DNA of 64,000 nucleotides from Planctellipticum sp942493135 (GCA_942493135.1 OW818684.1:3162001-3226000); one strand, 5' to 3'. Counted from the stretch's first letter, positions 44,412 to 53,709 are shown. Notes: generated by a model not told the origin, from the sequence alone. Translations and numbers: made by a program.

Positions 44412-44486
44412 CGTAGGGTCCGCTGTGCGGACCGACTGTACGTCGAACCGGCCGTCGATCCGCTGGTCCGCACAGCGGACCCTACG
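44412..44486. repeat. GTAGGG palindrome, copy F (complete, variant arms)
   Basis: Perfect 22-bp inverted repeat: arm 44412-44433 begins CGTAGGGTCCGCTGTGC and its complement lies at 44465-44486, with a 31-base loop. It lies in the 154-base gap between fliO and fliP and could attenuate or stabilise the operon transcript. Confidence 0.9.
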
Positions 44487-44538
44487 ACCGATCTTCGTGG
44501 CATTTGAATGCGTTGCGTAACCGCGAATGTCGTCCGAC

Positions 44539-45222
44539 CTACCCATGAGTCCGCTCCAGGCCGGAGGGCATGACGAACTCGCTGGATTGGAACGCCGGGC
44601 CGGGCTTGGGCTTCGCAGTCTGCGTGAAGAGTGCTCCAAACGTCTGGGCCGCGCCATTGTCCGATGTCGTCCGGCACGCGCCGGCGAGCAGGTCGATTTC
44701 GACCGGATCGGTATACTCGGCGAGCGTGCGGACGCCGTCCGGGGCGACGCCGAGCATCAGGATGCGTCCGCCGCAACGGACGAGATGTACTGTGACGCGG
44801 GGTTCCAGCGTCCGGCGGCCGAGGAGCTCCAGGGCCTCGGTCGGGAGTGCACGAAACTGGGCCGGGCCGTGCGTCTTCAGCCAGCGCGTCACCATCGCCA
44901 GACCTGCGAACGTCGCCACGACGATGACCAGCGTCACCCAGAGGGAACCCGACTGGGTGGCGGCCGGCCGACGGGGATTCGCTCCCTCGCCGGCGGCTGA
45001 CGGACGGCTGCGGGCCGGCAACGCACGTTCGAGCGGCGACGGGACTTCCCAGTTCGCCTGATCGAGGGGATTCGGAATCGCGATCTGACGCCGTGCATTC
45101 TCTGCTGCGAATGGCAATGGTTCCTCAGCGCAAGCGCCAGCCGGGGTCGCGAGCAGGAACAGACCGGCGACGAACAGGCGCAGGCAGAAGCCACCATCGA
45201 GTGGTCGCAGCAACAGCGTCAC
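44539..45222 (-). CDS. fliO: Flagellar protein FliO-like
   Basis: About 227 residues. An N-terminal hydrophobic signal (LRLFVAGLFLLATPAGACA) is followed by a Pro/Arg-rich segment and a single membrane helix (SLWVTLVIVVATFAGLAMVT). The cytoplasmic FliO domain comes next: ALELLGRRTLEPRVTVHLV, GGRILMLGVAPDGVRTLAEY and a D/E-rich continuation. FliO helps assemble the FliP ring. The first gene of the fliO-P-Q-R-flhB order, it fits synteny. The GTG start with AGGGA six bases upstream is preferred over an ATG at 45264. FliN, often next upstream, is not present. Confidence 0.85.
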   Translation of the reverse strand: MTLLLRPLDGGFCLRLFVAGLFLLATPAGACAEEPLPFAAENARRQIAIPNPLDQANWEVPSPLERALPARSRPSAAGEGANPRRPAATQSGSLWVTLVIVVATFAGLAMVTRWLKTHGPAQFRALPTEALELLGRRTLEPRVTVHLVRCGGRILMLGVAPDGVRTLAEYTDPVEIDLLAGACRTTSDNGAAQTFGALFTQTAKPKPGPAFQSSEFVMPSGLERTHG

Positions 45223-45392
45223 GGCCCGTCCCTGGCTGGTGGCGTTCGGTCGCCGCCAATGCATCCTGCACCAGCGGAGCTTCGGCAGAATCTGCCGGAA
45301 ACGGGCGTGGAATACCTGAGACCGCCGACTGCGACAAGGCCAGTTGCGTGGAACGACTGCGTGAAACGGCAGAGCAGAGAGGAAGAGTTCCG

Positions 45393-45490
45393 GAGAGTGA
45401 AAAGTGAGTAGTGGGGAGTGATGAGTGCAAAGTGACGAGCGATTTGAACTCGTGAACTTTGCACTACTCGATACTCACTTGGCACTTTCC
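45393..45490. repeat. Long 7-nt-period array folding back on itself, contains DASS stop
   Basis: Fourteen heptamers in one register. The first half has purine-rich units ending GTG (GAGAGTG, AAAAGTG, ATGAGTG). The second half has near-complements (ACTACTC, GATACTC). AGTGCAAAGT and ACTTTGCACT form a hairpin of about 16 bp around 45424-45466. The stop of the minus-strand transporter gene (45475-45477) is inside the array. Confidence 0.8.
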
Positions 45491-47154
45491 GGAGTCGTTG
45501 GACTTCGAGCGGGCGCGGCACTGTCGATCGTTTGTGCCGCCTTCGGCTTTGCCCAGTCCGGATTGTGGTCGGTCCGGACGTTCCAGGTCGGGGCCATCAC
45601 CAGATAAGTCGCGGCGACGACGAGGATCATTCCAATGACGTTCAGAATCGCCCCGTAGCCGGCCATGCACTCGACGCGAACCCGCCCGGTTCCGAAGACG
45701 ATGGCGTTCGGCGGAGTTCCGACCGGCATCATGAAGCCGCAACTGGCGGCGACGGTGGCGGGAACCATCAACAGGCGGGGGTCGACCTCCAACGCCACCG
45801 CCAGGCTCGCCAGCAGCGGCATCGTCGCCGCGACCGTGGCCACGTTCGTGGTGAACTCGGTCAGGAACACCATCATTAGGGTCACCGTGGCGACGACGAC
45901 AATCGCCGGCTGGTCGCGGCCGAGAACCTCCAGATGCTGCCCGGCCCAGATCGACAGGCCGGTCTTCTGAAAGGCGTTGGCGATCGCGAAGCCGCCCCCG
46001 AACAGAAACAGGATGTCCCAGGGGACGGAACGGGCGGTCCGCCAGTCCATCAGGCGAACGCTCCGGCCGCTGGCGGGGTCGCGGACCGGAATCAGAAACA
46101 GGACGAGCGCCACGGTCATGGCGACAGCGGCGTCGTTGACGTAATCTCCCAGCGCCTGGTTCTCGCCGGTGACGCCGGAAGACCGCAGCCAGGCAATCAC
46201 CAGCCGGTTCCAGCCTGGAATGAGGGGCGTATCGCCGATCGAGAAATCGGTGCGGAAGATCCAGAGCCCGGCGATCGCCAGAAAGGCCGCGAGCATCGCC
46301 AGCTCGGGGCGCGTCGCGCGACCGAGAGCGGTCAGGCGGCTGCGGAAGAACGAGCGATCAAAACGCTCGAAACCGGGCGGCTGCTTCAACCCCCACGTCA
46401 GAACCAGCCAGGCTACCCCCAGAAAGACGACGCCGAACGGCACCCAGGCGATCATCCACTGACCGGCGGAAATGCGCGGGGCGTCGGGAAACTGGTTCGC
46501 GAAAATCGTCAGAAAGGCGGCGTTGGTGGGGGTTCCGACCGGCGTCGCGACGCCGCCGATGGTGGCTGAATAGGCTATGCCGAGCATCACCGCCTGGCCC
46601 AGGTGCCGAAACGCGGGGTCCTGCTGCAGGGCCAGCTTGGGTCCGTGGTCTAGGCTGTCTTCCAGCGAGGTCAGCAACGCGATGGCGATGGGGAGCATCA
46701 TCAGCGTCGTGGCGGTGTTGCTGACCCACATCGAAAGGACGAACGTCGCCAGCATGAAACCGAGGACGATCTGCCGCGGGCTGGAGCCGGTGCGGCAGAT
46801 GATGTGCAGGGCGATCCGCCGGTGGAGATGCCAACGCTCCATTCCCAGGGCGATCAGAAAGCCGCCAAGGTACAGGAACGAGCTGTCGCTGATATAGGCC
46901 TGGCAGACTTCCTTGGCGGGCAGGATGCCGAGGAAGGGATAGAGCGCCAGCGGAAACAGACTGGTCGCCACAATGGCGTAGGCCTGCGTCACCCAGAAGA
47001 CGGCCATGAGGGCCGTCACCGCCGCCAGCCGCTGCGCGGGGACGGACATCCCCGCGGGAGTGGGCATCAACCAGATCGCCAGGAACAGCGCGACGCCGAT
47101 GAGCCGGCCCCAGAATGCCGCGCGGCCATGCCCCTCTTCGGCCCCTTCAGACAT
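45475..47154 (-). CDS. SLC13/DASS family sodium-coupled anion transporter
   Basis: A 559-residue polytopic membrane protein with 11 or more hydrophobic helices. The family's two signature hairpins are present: WVSNTATTLMMLPIAIALL near residue 140 and TEFTTNVATVAATMPLL near residue 445, each carrying the Ser-Asn-Thr or Thr-Asn sodium/substrate motif. DASS proteins import di- and tricarboxylates or sulfate with sodium. The exact substrate is not deducible. The C-terminal ESAK residues are encoded by a 7-nt-period repeat. Transcribed toward fliO but separated by a 250-base gap with a hairpin. Confidence 0.87.
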   Translation of the reverse strand: MSEGAEEGHGRAAFWGRLIGVALFLAIWLMPTPAGMSVPAQRLAAVTALMAVFWVTQAYAIVATSLFPLALYPFLGILPAKEVCQAYISDSSFLYLGGFLIALGMERWHLHRRIALHIICRTGSSPRQIVLGFMLATFVLSMWVSNTATTLMMLPIAIALLTSLEDSLDHGPKLALQQDPAFRHLGQAVMLGIAYSATIGGVATPVGTPTNAAFLTIFANQFPDAPRISAGQWMIAWVPFGVVFLGVAWLVLTWGLKQPPGFERFDRSFFRSRLTALGRATRPELAMLAAFLAIAGLWIFRTDFSIGDTPLIPGWNRLVIAWLRSSGVTGENQALGDYVNDAAVAMTVALVLFLIPVRDPASGRSVRLMDWRTARSVPWDILFLFGGGFAIANAFQKTGLSIWAGQHLEVLGRDQPAIVVVATVTLMMVFLTEFTTNVATVAATMPLLASLAVALEVDPRLLMVPATVAASCGFMMPVGTPPNAIVFGTGRVRVECMAGYGAILNVIGMILVVAATYLVMAPTWNVRTDHNPDWAKPKAAQTIDSAAPARSPTTPESAK

Positions 47155-47211
47155 TGTGCGGCGTTCCGGTTGTTGAAGAGGTTACGTGGCGTCGATGCGG
47201 GAGTTGGGGCC

Positions 47212-48360
47212 TTACTTTGCGGCTTCGAGCTCTTTCAGAAGCGCATCGACCGCCTTGTCGAGCTCTTCGTCGCGGAGGTTCTTGAAGCGGATGACTCCTT
47301 TGGCGTCGAGGATATAGAGCGTGGGAAAGAACTGGACCCGCAAGGTCTGCAGCGCTTCGCCTTCGGGGCCGGTCCACCAGTGCGTCCAGGGCATCGGCTC
47401 TTCGGCGATGAACTCCGTCACGGTCTGGCGGTCGTCGTCGGCGCTGAGACCGACCAGGGCGAACGGCTTGCCCTGCAACCGCTTCACGAGCTCCCGTTCG
47501 TGCGGGATCATTTCCTTGCAGGGGCCGCACCAGGTGGCCCAGATGTCGAGGACGACGACTTTGCCCAGGGTGCTGCTGAGCTTGACCGGCTTTCCGGTGA
47601 GCTCCGTCGCCGTGACTTCCGGCGCTTTGCTGCCGATCGACAGGTTCTCGAGAATATAGATCTCGTCTTCGGCCAGCTCCCCGAAGGAACCCTCGGGGCT
47701 CTCGACGTCAGCAAACTCTTTCTGCAACCGCTGGAAGATCTGCCGGGCCTGGTCGCGCAGTGGTTTGCGGGCCGCTTCTTTCAAATCGGAAGCATCGGAC
47801 TTTTTAACGAGCGATCGGGCGAGAGTCAGCAGGGCCGCGGCCTTCATCGGCGGGAACGGGTTCTTCTCGCCGATGGCCTCCAGGAACTTGCGCTGGCCGG
47901 GAGTCAGTTCCGCATCTTCCAGGAGTTGCAGCAGCCCGCCGAGTCGCGGCGAGGCGACGTGGTACTCCAGCAGCCACTCCTCCATCGCCTTCGACTGTTC
48001 GGGATTGTCCGGGAACTGGCTGAGCCACTCCATCGCGGTCAGCGCCGGCCGGTCCTTCGGATCCGCCTTGGCGAACGCGAAGACTTCGGCCCGAGTGGCT
48101 TCAACCAGCGCATCGAGCTCCTTCTGGGCGGCGATTCGCTGCTCTTCGGTCGGCTCCTCCGGGAGCGCTTCGATCAGCTTGCCGGCCTTCGTCTCCAGCG
48201 ACTGGATCAGCGCCTGCAACTGCTCGCTGCGGGACACGGGCGCAGCCTTGTCGGCGGCGGCGGCCTTCGGAGCCGGAACGTCGTCCTGACTCCTGGCGGA
48301 TTCGGCTACTGCCAGGACCACCACGAGACTCAAAATCCAACTTTGGCGGAGCATGCTCAT
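47212..48360 (-). CDS. TlpA-like secreted thioredoxin-fold protein
   Basis: A 382-residue protein with signal peptide (MLRQSWILSLVVVLAVAES). Residues about 30-235 are helical and charged, with no family recognised. Residues about 240-382 are a TlpA/ResA-like thioredoxin domain: LSIGSKAPEVTATELTGKPV, then VVVLDIWATWCGPCKEMIP with the redox CxxC, and FFPTLYILDAKGVIRF with the cis-proline region. It probably works as a disulfide reductase in the periplasm. The frame remains open far upstream, but the ATG at 48360 directly precedes the signal peptide. Divergent from the cysteine desulfurase gene at 48571. Confidence 0.83.
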   Translation of the reverse strand: MSMLRQSWILSLVVVLAVAESARSQDDVPAPKAAAADKAAPVSRSEQLQALIQSLETKAGKLIEALPEEPTEEQRIAAQKELDALVEATRAEVFAFAKADPKDRPALTAMEWLSQFPDNPEQSKAMEEWLLEYHVASPRLGGLLQLLEDAELTPGQRKFLEAIGEKNPFPPMKAAALLTLARSLVKKSDASDLKEAARKPLRDQARQIFQRLQKEFADVESPEGSFGELAEDEIYILENLSIGSKAPEVTATELTGKPVKLSSTLGKVVVLDIWATWCGPCKEMIPHERELVKRLQGKPFALVGLSADDDRQTVTEFIAEEPMPWTHWWTGPEGEALQTLRVQFFPTLYILDAKGVIRFKNLRDEELDKAVDALLKELEAAK

Positions 48361-48570
48361 TTCCGGTTCAGAGACGTCTGGAGATTCGCTCGATCGACCG
48401 AGGGCCGAATCGCGGGCGCTGCGCGAGTATAGTTGAGGGTTGACGATGACACCACGGTTCGGCGGGGGGATCGGGCGTACAACTGGAGACGCCAGGGCGT
48501 CCCATAACGGGGGCCGGCGGGCTACAATTCTGCGGACGATGCAGACACTGATTTCCGCAGGCGACCCCGC

Positions 48571-49719
48571 GTGACTCCGATTTATCTCGATAACAATGCC
48601 ACCACGCCCCTGTTTCCAGAGGTGATTGAAGCCGTCGCGCAGGTCCAGCGCGAGGCCTATGGCAATCCCGGCAGCCGACATTCCTTCGGACGACAGGCCC
48701 GAAGGATTCTGGAGACCAGCCGGGAATCGATCGCCGTCATTCTGGGAGCCGACGCTGGCGAAGTGGTCTTCACGAGCGGCGGAACCGAGTCCAACAACCT
48801 GGCTCTGCGCGGTCTGGCGCGGGGAACGTCGGGAACGATACTTCTTGCGCCTGGGGAGCACCCGGCGACGAAGGAAACCTGCCTGGCGCTGGCGGCTCGT
48901 GGCTGGTCTCTGCGAGAACTCCTTGTCGATCGCAGCGGTCAGTTGACGCCGGAGGGGATTCGCGACGCCCCCTGGAGTGAAGTCCGCCTGGCGTCCGCCC
49001 TGTTGGCGCACAATGAAACGGGCGTCATTCAGGATTTGACGCCGTTGCGCGAACAATGCCGTCAGCATCGCGTGCCGTGGCACGTCGACGCCGTTCAGGC
49101 CGTGGGAAAGATCCCCGTCGATTTCCGTGAACTGGGGGCGACGACGCTGAGTTTTGCCGCGCATAAATTCCACGGTCCGCGGGGGATTGGCGTGCTGCTG
49201 GTTCGCGAGGGATGCCGGCTGGAGCCGCTCCATTTCGGCGGACACCAGGAAGCGGGCCGGCGGGCAGGAACGGAGCTGACGGCGCTGGCCGCCGGCATGG
49301 CGAAGGCCCTGGAACTATGGAACGAGAATCGAGCGGCCCGGACCTGCTGCGTGCAAGAATTGCGGGACCGCCTGCAGGCCGGGCTGACGGCTCGCTGCTC
49401 GTCGACCGTGGTGATCGGAGCGGAGTCGCCAAGGCTGCCGAATACTTTGAACATCGCGTTTCCCGGCATTGACGGCGAAGCGTTGCTCGTGGCGCTCGAT
49501 CTGGCGGGGGTGGCGTGCTCGCTGGGGGGGACCTGCGCCAGCGGGGCGCTGGAGACGGCGCCGATCCTGACGGCGATGGGTTTTTCGGAGGAGATCCGGC
49601 GGTCGGCCGTGCGGTTTTCGGTCAGTTTCTTGAACACCCGCACGGACATCGACGAGGCCGTCGACCGGGTTGCCACGGTCGTCGCGGGACTGATGACGGC
49701 GGCCGGAACGCTAAGCTGA
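48571..49719 (+). CDS. Cysteine desulfurase (NifS/IscS family)
   Basis: PLP-dependent enzyme of 382 residues that removes sulfur from cysteine for Fe-S clusters, thiolation or other sulfur transfer. It begins TPIYLDNNATTPLFPEV. GGTESNNLAL and HVDAVQAVGKIPVDF bind PLP, and SFAAHKFHGPRG carries the Schiff-base lysine. GTCASGALE has the persulfide cysteine, so it is the active-loop form. GTG start. No scaffold (IscU) or SufE neighbour is seen, so its acceptor is unknown. Confidence 0.9.
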   Translation: MTPIYLDNNATTPLFPEVIEAVAQVQREAYGNPGSRHSFGRQARRILETSRESIAVILGADAGEVVFTSGGTESNNLALRGLARGTSGTILLAPGEHPATKETCLALAARGWSLRELLVDRSGQLTPEGIRDAPWSEVRLASALLAHNETGVIQDLTPLREQCRQHRVPWHVDAVQAVGKIPVDFRELGATTLSFAAHKFHGPRGIGVLLVREGCRLEPLHFGGHQEAGRRAGTELTALAAGMAKALELWNENRAARTCCVQELRDRLQAGLTARCSSTVVIGAESPRLPNTLNIAFPGIDGEALLVALDLAGVACSLGGTCASGALETAPILTAMGFSEEIRRSAVRFSVSFLNTRTDIDEAVDRVATVVAGLMTAAGTLS

Positions 49720-49818
49720 CATTGCCCTGCCGGACAGCCACAGGTTAGAACAGACATGGTGTTTTGCGGCCGGTCGCTTCGCGGCTGGTGAGTCCTGCAC
49801 GGCCGGCGCGACGGGTTC

Positions 49819-51558
49819 ATGTCTTACAAGACCATCAAACGACTGCTGGGTGAAACGAGCCTGGAGCGGAAATGCCGTTTCCTGTTCGGCAGCGGTCTGC
49901 TGCTGCTGATCACGGGCAGCTTCTACTTCTATGCGTCTCAGACCACCAAGCTGATCGACGAGCAGAATCTGGTTGCGGCGCGGCTGCTGGTGGCTCCGAT
50001 CATCATGGAGAAGCACTGGAAGTGGTCGGAGAACCGCGGCGAACACAGTATCGCCGAAGAAGTCCGGCAGATGACGGTCGATCTGAAGCCGGCGGACATG
50101 AAAAAGTACAACTGGACGCTCTCGAAGGCCGTTCTCGACGACTCGGCCTCGCGTCCATCCGATGACGCCGGCTACCGGGCGCTGGAGCGGATTTCCAAGC
50201 CCAACGGAGAGCGGGAAGTCATCGTGCGGCTGCACAACAAGCTCGACACCGATACGAATCGCAAATACGAAGAGTTCAATTACTACGCGGGGGTCTATGC
50301 CACGGATTCCTGCGTGAAGTGTCACCAGCAGCACTTCAACCAGCCGGACCTGAAGACTGGCGACCTGATCGGGATGGTGAAGATCACTTTCCCGCTCGAC
50401 AAGACGCAGCGCGCGCTGGCCTGGAACAACGCGATCCTGCTGGCCACCGCCATTGTGACGGCGTTTCTGGCCATGCTGGCCGCCTACGCGATCGTCCGCT
50501 ACGTGATCGTCAAGCCGGTGCTGCACTTGAAAGACGTCAGCGACGCGATTGCGCGCGGCAGCCTCGATCAGCGGGCGGACATCCGGACGGGCGATGAGTT
50601 CGAGGAGCTGTCGCACGCGTTCAACCGGATGCTGCGGCACCTGGTGACCGTCCAGGAGGAGCTGCAGCAGCTCAACCGCGGCTACGAAGTGAAGGTGGAC
50701 GAACTGGCCCAGGCGAACCTGCGGCTGTACGAACTCAACAACCTGAAGAACGAATTCCTGGCGACGATGAGCCATGAGCTGCGGACGCCACTGAATTCGA
50801 TCCTCGGGTTCAGCGACGTGCTGGTCAACGCCCAGGGACTCACCGACAAACAGCGGCGGTATGTCTCCAACATTCAGACGTCCGGCAAGAACCTGCTGAA
50901 CCTGATCAACGACGTACTGGATCTGGCGAAGATCGAAGCGGGCAAGATGGAGCTCCACATTGTGGAGTTCTCGATCGCCGATCTGATCGAGCGGCTCGTC
51001 GCTCAGATGTCGCCGCTCGCGGAAAAGAAGTCGATCGATCTGGGCTGGGACGTCGAGCCGGATGTCCCGCTGGCGATGCAGGATTCCGGCAAGATCGAAC
51101 AGATCCTCGGCAATCTGATGTCGAACGCGATCAAGTTCACCCCGGAAGGGGGACGCGTGCGGGTCCGTGCGGAACGTCGCGACAAGGTCGACTTGGCGCT
51201 GATCGTCGAAGACACCGGCATCGGCATTCCGCTGGAAGAGCAGGAGAAGATCTTCGAGAAGTTCCGGCAGGGAAAAGGCAACCCGGGCCAGAGCGACACG
51301 CTGACGCGCGAATACGAGGGAACCGGGCTGGGACTGTCGATCATCCGCGAGCTGTCGAAACTGCTTGGCGGCGATGTGCACCTGGAGAGCGAGTTCGGCC
51401 GCGGCAGCGTGTTCACGGTGCTGATCCCGACCCGGCTCGATCCGGAGCATCCGCCCAAGGTCATCGACGACTTCCACCCGCGGCCGCTCAGCCGACCTGA
51501 GCCTCCAGTTCGCGCCATGATCGCCGTGCAGCCGTCGCTGGCCGCGCTGGAACCGTAA
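49819..51558 (+). CDS. Sensor histidine kinase with periplasmic c-type-heme motif
   Basis: A 579-residue membrane kinase. Two membrane helices (about 21-40 and 205-230) enclose a periplasmic domain like Tll0287/DUF3365, with DSCVKCHQQHF (CxxCH at 165-169) near its end. A HAMP domain follows (VKPVLHLKDVSDAIARGSLD), then a coiled linker, the H-box FLATMSHELRTPLNSILGF (H319), and the ATPase boxes NLMSNAIKFTPEGG, VEDTGIGIP and GTGLGLSI. CxxCH would bind heme covalently, suggesting a redox or gas-sensing role. No response regulator is adjacent, so the partner is unknown. Confidence 0.88.
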   Translation: MSYKTIKRLLGETSLERKCRFLFGSGLLLLITGSFYFYASQTTKLIDEQNLVAARLLVAPIIMEKHWKWSENRGEHSIAEEVRQMTVDLKPADMKKYNWTLSKAVLDDSASRPSDDAGYRALERISKPNGEREVIVRLHNKLDTDTNRKYEEFNYYAGVYATDSCVKCHQQHFNQPDLKTGDLIGMVKITFPLDKTQRALAWNNAILLATAIVTAFLAMLAAYAIVRYVIVKPVLHLKDVSDAIARGSLDQRADIRTGDEFEELSHAFNRMLRHLVTVQEELQQLNRGYEVKVDELAQANLRLYELNNLKNEFLATMSHELRTPLNSILGFSDVLVNAQGLTDKQRRYVSNIQTSGKNLLNLINDVLDLAKIEAGKMELHIVEFSIADLIERLVAQMSPLAEKKSIDLGWDVEPDVPLAMQDSGKIEQILGNLMSNAIKFTPEGGRVRVRAERRDKVDLALIVEDTGIGIPLEEQEKIFEKFRQGKGNPGQSDTLTREYEGTGLGLSIIRELSKLLGGDVHLESEFGRGSVFTVLIPTRLDPEHPPKVIDDFHPRPLSRPEPPVRAMIAVQPSLAALEP

Positions 51559-51692
51559 GCCACCGGGGCCGGCTCGCGGACTGTCGCAGTCTGCACTCGC
51601 TCTCGTTATTCTTACGTCGAATCGCCGGCCCCGGGATTCGTTGTTGACCCCGGTCGTTGGCCCGCAGGACGCACGCAGGAAGCACGAAGTAT

Positions 51693-52205
51693 ATGGCCGC
51701 CGCACATCCGCTGGTACGAGTCGGGAAAGTTCCGTTCGGCAAGGGGCTGTTTGCCCGCCGGGCCATCGCCAAGGGAGAATCGATCGGCACGGTGACGGGG
51801 CGGGTGATCCACGATCCGCTCTACGCGTCGGCGTACTGCATCGATCTGGGATCGGACATGTCGCTCGAACCGCGGGCGCCGTTCCGTTATCTCAACCACT
51901 GCTGCGAGCCCAACAGCCAGCTCTTTTCGTTCGACTGCGAGTTCGACGACGGGACTGCGGCGCCGCCCGAGATTCACGTCGAAGCGATCTCGGATATTCC
52001 GGAAGGCGCGGAACTGACGATCGACTACGCGTGGAGCGCCGACGGAGCGATCAAGTGCCTGTGCGGAGCTGCCGCCTGCCGCGGCTGGGTGGTCTGCCCG
52101 GAGGAACTTCCCAAGCTGCTGAAGCAGCAGGGAAAGAAGAAGTCGCCGAAAGCCCCGGCGTTGCCCAGCGCAGCCCGGCGGACCGGCAAGCGCGTGCGGA
52201 AATAG
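51693..52205 (+). CDS. SET-domain protein (putative lysine methyltransferase)
   Basis: A 170-residue cytoplasmic protein that is almost only a SET domain. GKGLFARRAIAKGESIGTV is the SET-N part. RYLNHCCEPNSQLF is the NH-x-C-x-PN motif binding S-adenosylmethionine. AELTIDYAW is the catalytic tyrosine block, and CLCGAAACRGW is a post-SET cysteine cluster. A lysine/alanine/proline-rich tail (KKKSPKAPALPSAARRT) follows. The target is unknown; the tail resembles histone-like C-termini but is short. The ATG is preferred to an upstream TTG. Confidence 0.87.
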   Translation: MAAAHPLVRVGKVPFGKGLFARRAIAKGESIGTVTGRVIHDPLYASAYCIDLGSDMSLEPRAPFRYLNHCCEPNSQLFSFDCEFDDGTAAPPEIHVEAISDIPEGAELTIDYAWSADGAIKCLCGAAACRGWVVCPEELPKLLKQQGKKKSPKAPALPSAARRTGKRVRK

Positions 52206-52272
52206 GACGGGTCGCCCAGGGCTTACGCCGCTGGGCTACTGTGATCCGCCCCTGGCGGGGCTCCGGAATTCG
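52206..52272. repeat. Short intergenic palindromes between convergent genes
   Basis: GCCCAG/CTGGGC with an 11-base loop (52214-52236) is followed by GCCCCTGGCGGGGC (52248-52261). The same kinds of GC palindromes occur near 8140-8220 and 28113. Possibly a bidirectional terminator; no U-tract. Confidence 0.55.
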
Positions 52273-53709
52273 TCAGTGGGCTGGTGGCGGGGCGTCCTGG
52301 AATGCGCGGTTGCGGTACAGGAAGTCCACGATATTTCCTTCGTGAGGCTGCAGCCAGTTGAGGGCAACGGTCTTCACCGCGCCGATGTTGAGCCGGTCGA
52401 TCGTCGTCGCGTCGAGCAGCAGCTGCTTGAACTTCGCGTCGTCCGTGATCGCCGTGCAGACGAGCGTCGATCCCATGGACGCGATCGCCTTGGCCTGCGG
52501 GCAATCGACGACCGAGACGAACGGGAACATGTACTCGGTGTTGGCCAGCGGGTGATCGGGGCTGGTGCAGTGGAGGACGGTCGGCCGCAGGTAGTCGTAC
52601 CGTTCATGCGGCACGTGCCGGCTGCCGCTGCGATGCTTCGCCGAGACCTCGGTGACGCCGGGCGTCTTCAGCCCCTCTTCAATCTGGTTGTGCATCGCTT
52701 CGGCGACCCCTTTCGTGGTGAAGGCGGCGAGCGTCGCCTTGGGATCGGTCGGGGGGAGCGGCTCGACCGGTCCCAGCCGCTGGGCGAGCGCCTCGGCGAT
52801 CTTCTCGCCGTGACGCGGCGCGTAGATGCTGGAGCAGTTGATGCAGCTCCGGCCGCTGTTGAGGAAGACGCTGTCGGCCATGAGGTCGACGTACTCTTCC
52901 CAGCGGTCGACCATGTCTTCGCCGAAGACGATCTTGCTGAAGCCCGGGCCGTGGACGCTGATGCGGGGGTTGCCGTAGTGCTGTTCGACGGTGGCCTGGC
53001 CGCCGAAGACCATCACTCGGCGGCAGTCGGTCATCAGTCCGCCGCCGACGTCGTGCCCGCCCGGATAGAGTCCGATGGTCTCGCGCGGCAGTCCGGCCTG
53101 GAAGAGAGCTTCGGTGATGCGATACGGGGTCCAGAACTCCTGCGAGCCGGGCTTGAGCATCAGGCCGATCTGGAGCGGAATCGCCGGCAGCCAGAGGGTG
53201 TGGACGCCGGGCGAATTGGACGGCAGCACCGCTCCGAGGACGGGAGAATTGGCCTGGTAGCTGACCATGACGCCGCGGGCTTCCTGGCCGTAGCCGCGGG
53301 TGAGGATGTCAAAGGGGACGCCGCGGGTCAGCGCGTCGAGGACGTCGCCCATGTGCGAGAGGACGAAGGCGTTCTTCCGCATGTTTCCCGCGCACATGTG
53401 CTCGGGGAGTCCGGTGGTGGCGGACTGCATGCGGCAGAACTCTGCGGGCGAGAGTTCGCCGTTGCCCATTGGGAGGGTGGCGTTGAGGTACAGGTCGCTG
53501 GCCCTGGCGCAGATTTCCAGCAGTTTCGGGATGGGGATCTCGCGGAGGGCGTCGCGGGCTTTCTGGGCCTTGCGGAGGTCCAGCTTGAGCATCATGCCGG
53601 TGGCCTGATGGAGCTGGGCCACGGGCTCGCCGGTCGCGAAGTGCACGACCGGCTGCTTCTCCATGCTCTCGTAAACCTGGCCCATGCGGAGGATGGGGAT
53701 GTCTAACAT
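52273..53709 (-). CDS. Aldehyde dehydrogenase superfamily protein (acyl reductase candidate)
   Basis: A 478-residue ALDH-fold enzyme, divergent. SPVLGAVLPSNSPGVHTLWL corresponds to the Rossmann entry and MLKPGSQEFWTP to the cofactor contacts. NSGRSCINCSSIY holds the nucleophilic cysteine. There is no canonical glutamate block, as is common in acyl-CoA or acyl-protein reductases such as LuxC. The same operon encodes an ANL ligase (54222) that could supply the activated acyl group, so carboxylate-to-aldehyde reduction is a reasonable inference. A four-helix-bundle gene with flanking arrays separates the two. Confidence 0.78.
   Translation of the reverse strand: MLDIPILRMGQVYESMEKQPVVHFATGEPVAQLHQATGMMLKLDLRKAQKARDALREIPIPKLLEICARASDLYLNATLPMGNGELSPAEFCRMQSATTGLPEHMCAGNMRKNAFVLSHMGDVLDALTRGVPFDILTRGYGQEARGVMVSYQANSPVLGAVLPSNSPGVHTLWLPAIPLQIGLMLKPGSQEFWTPYRITEALFQAGLPRETIGLYPGGHDVGGGLMTDCRRVMVFGGQATVEQHYGNPRISVHGPGFSKIVFGEDMVDRWEEYVDLMADSVFLNSGRSCINCSSIYAPRHGEKIAEALAQRLGPVEPLPPTDPKATLAAFTTKGVAEAMHNQIEEGLKTPGVTEVSAKHRSGSRHVPHERYDYLRPTVLHCTSPDHPLANTEYMFPFVSVVDCPQAKAIASMGSTLVCTAITDDAKFKQLLLDATTIDRLNIGAVKTVALNWLQPHEGNIVDFLYRNRAFQDAPPPAH

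Noticed and set aside
51563..51634. 11-bp GC inverted repeat as terminator of the histidine kinase gene
   Set aside because: The loop is about 50 bases and no U-tract follows, so it is too weak to call.
49711..51705. 664-codon minus-strand frame
   Set aside because: Antisense to the heme-motif histidine kinase, whose domains are complete and in frame.
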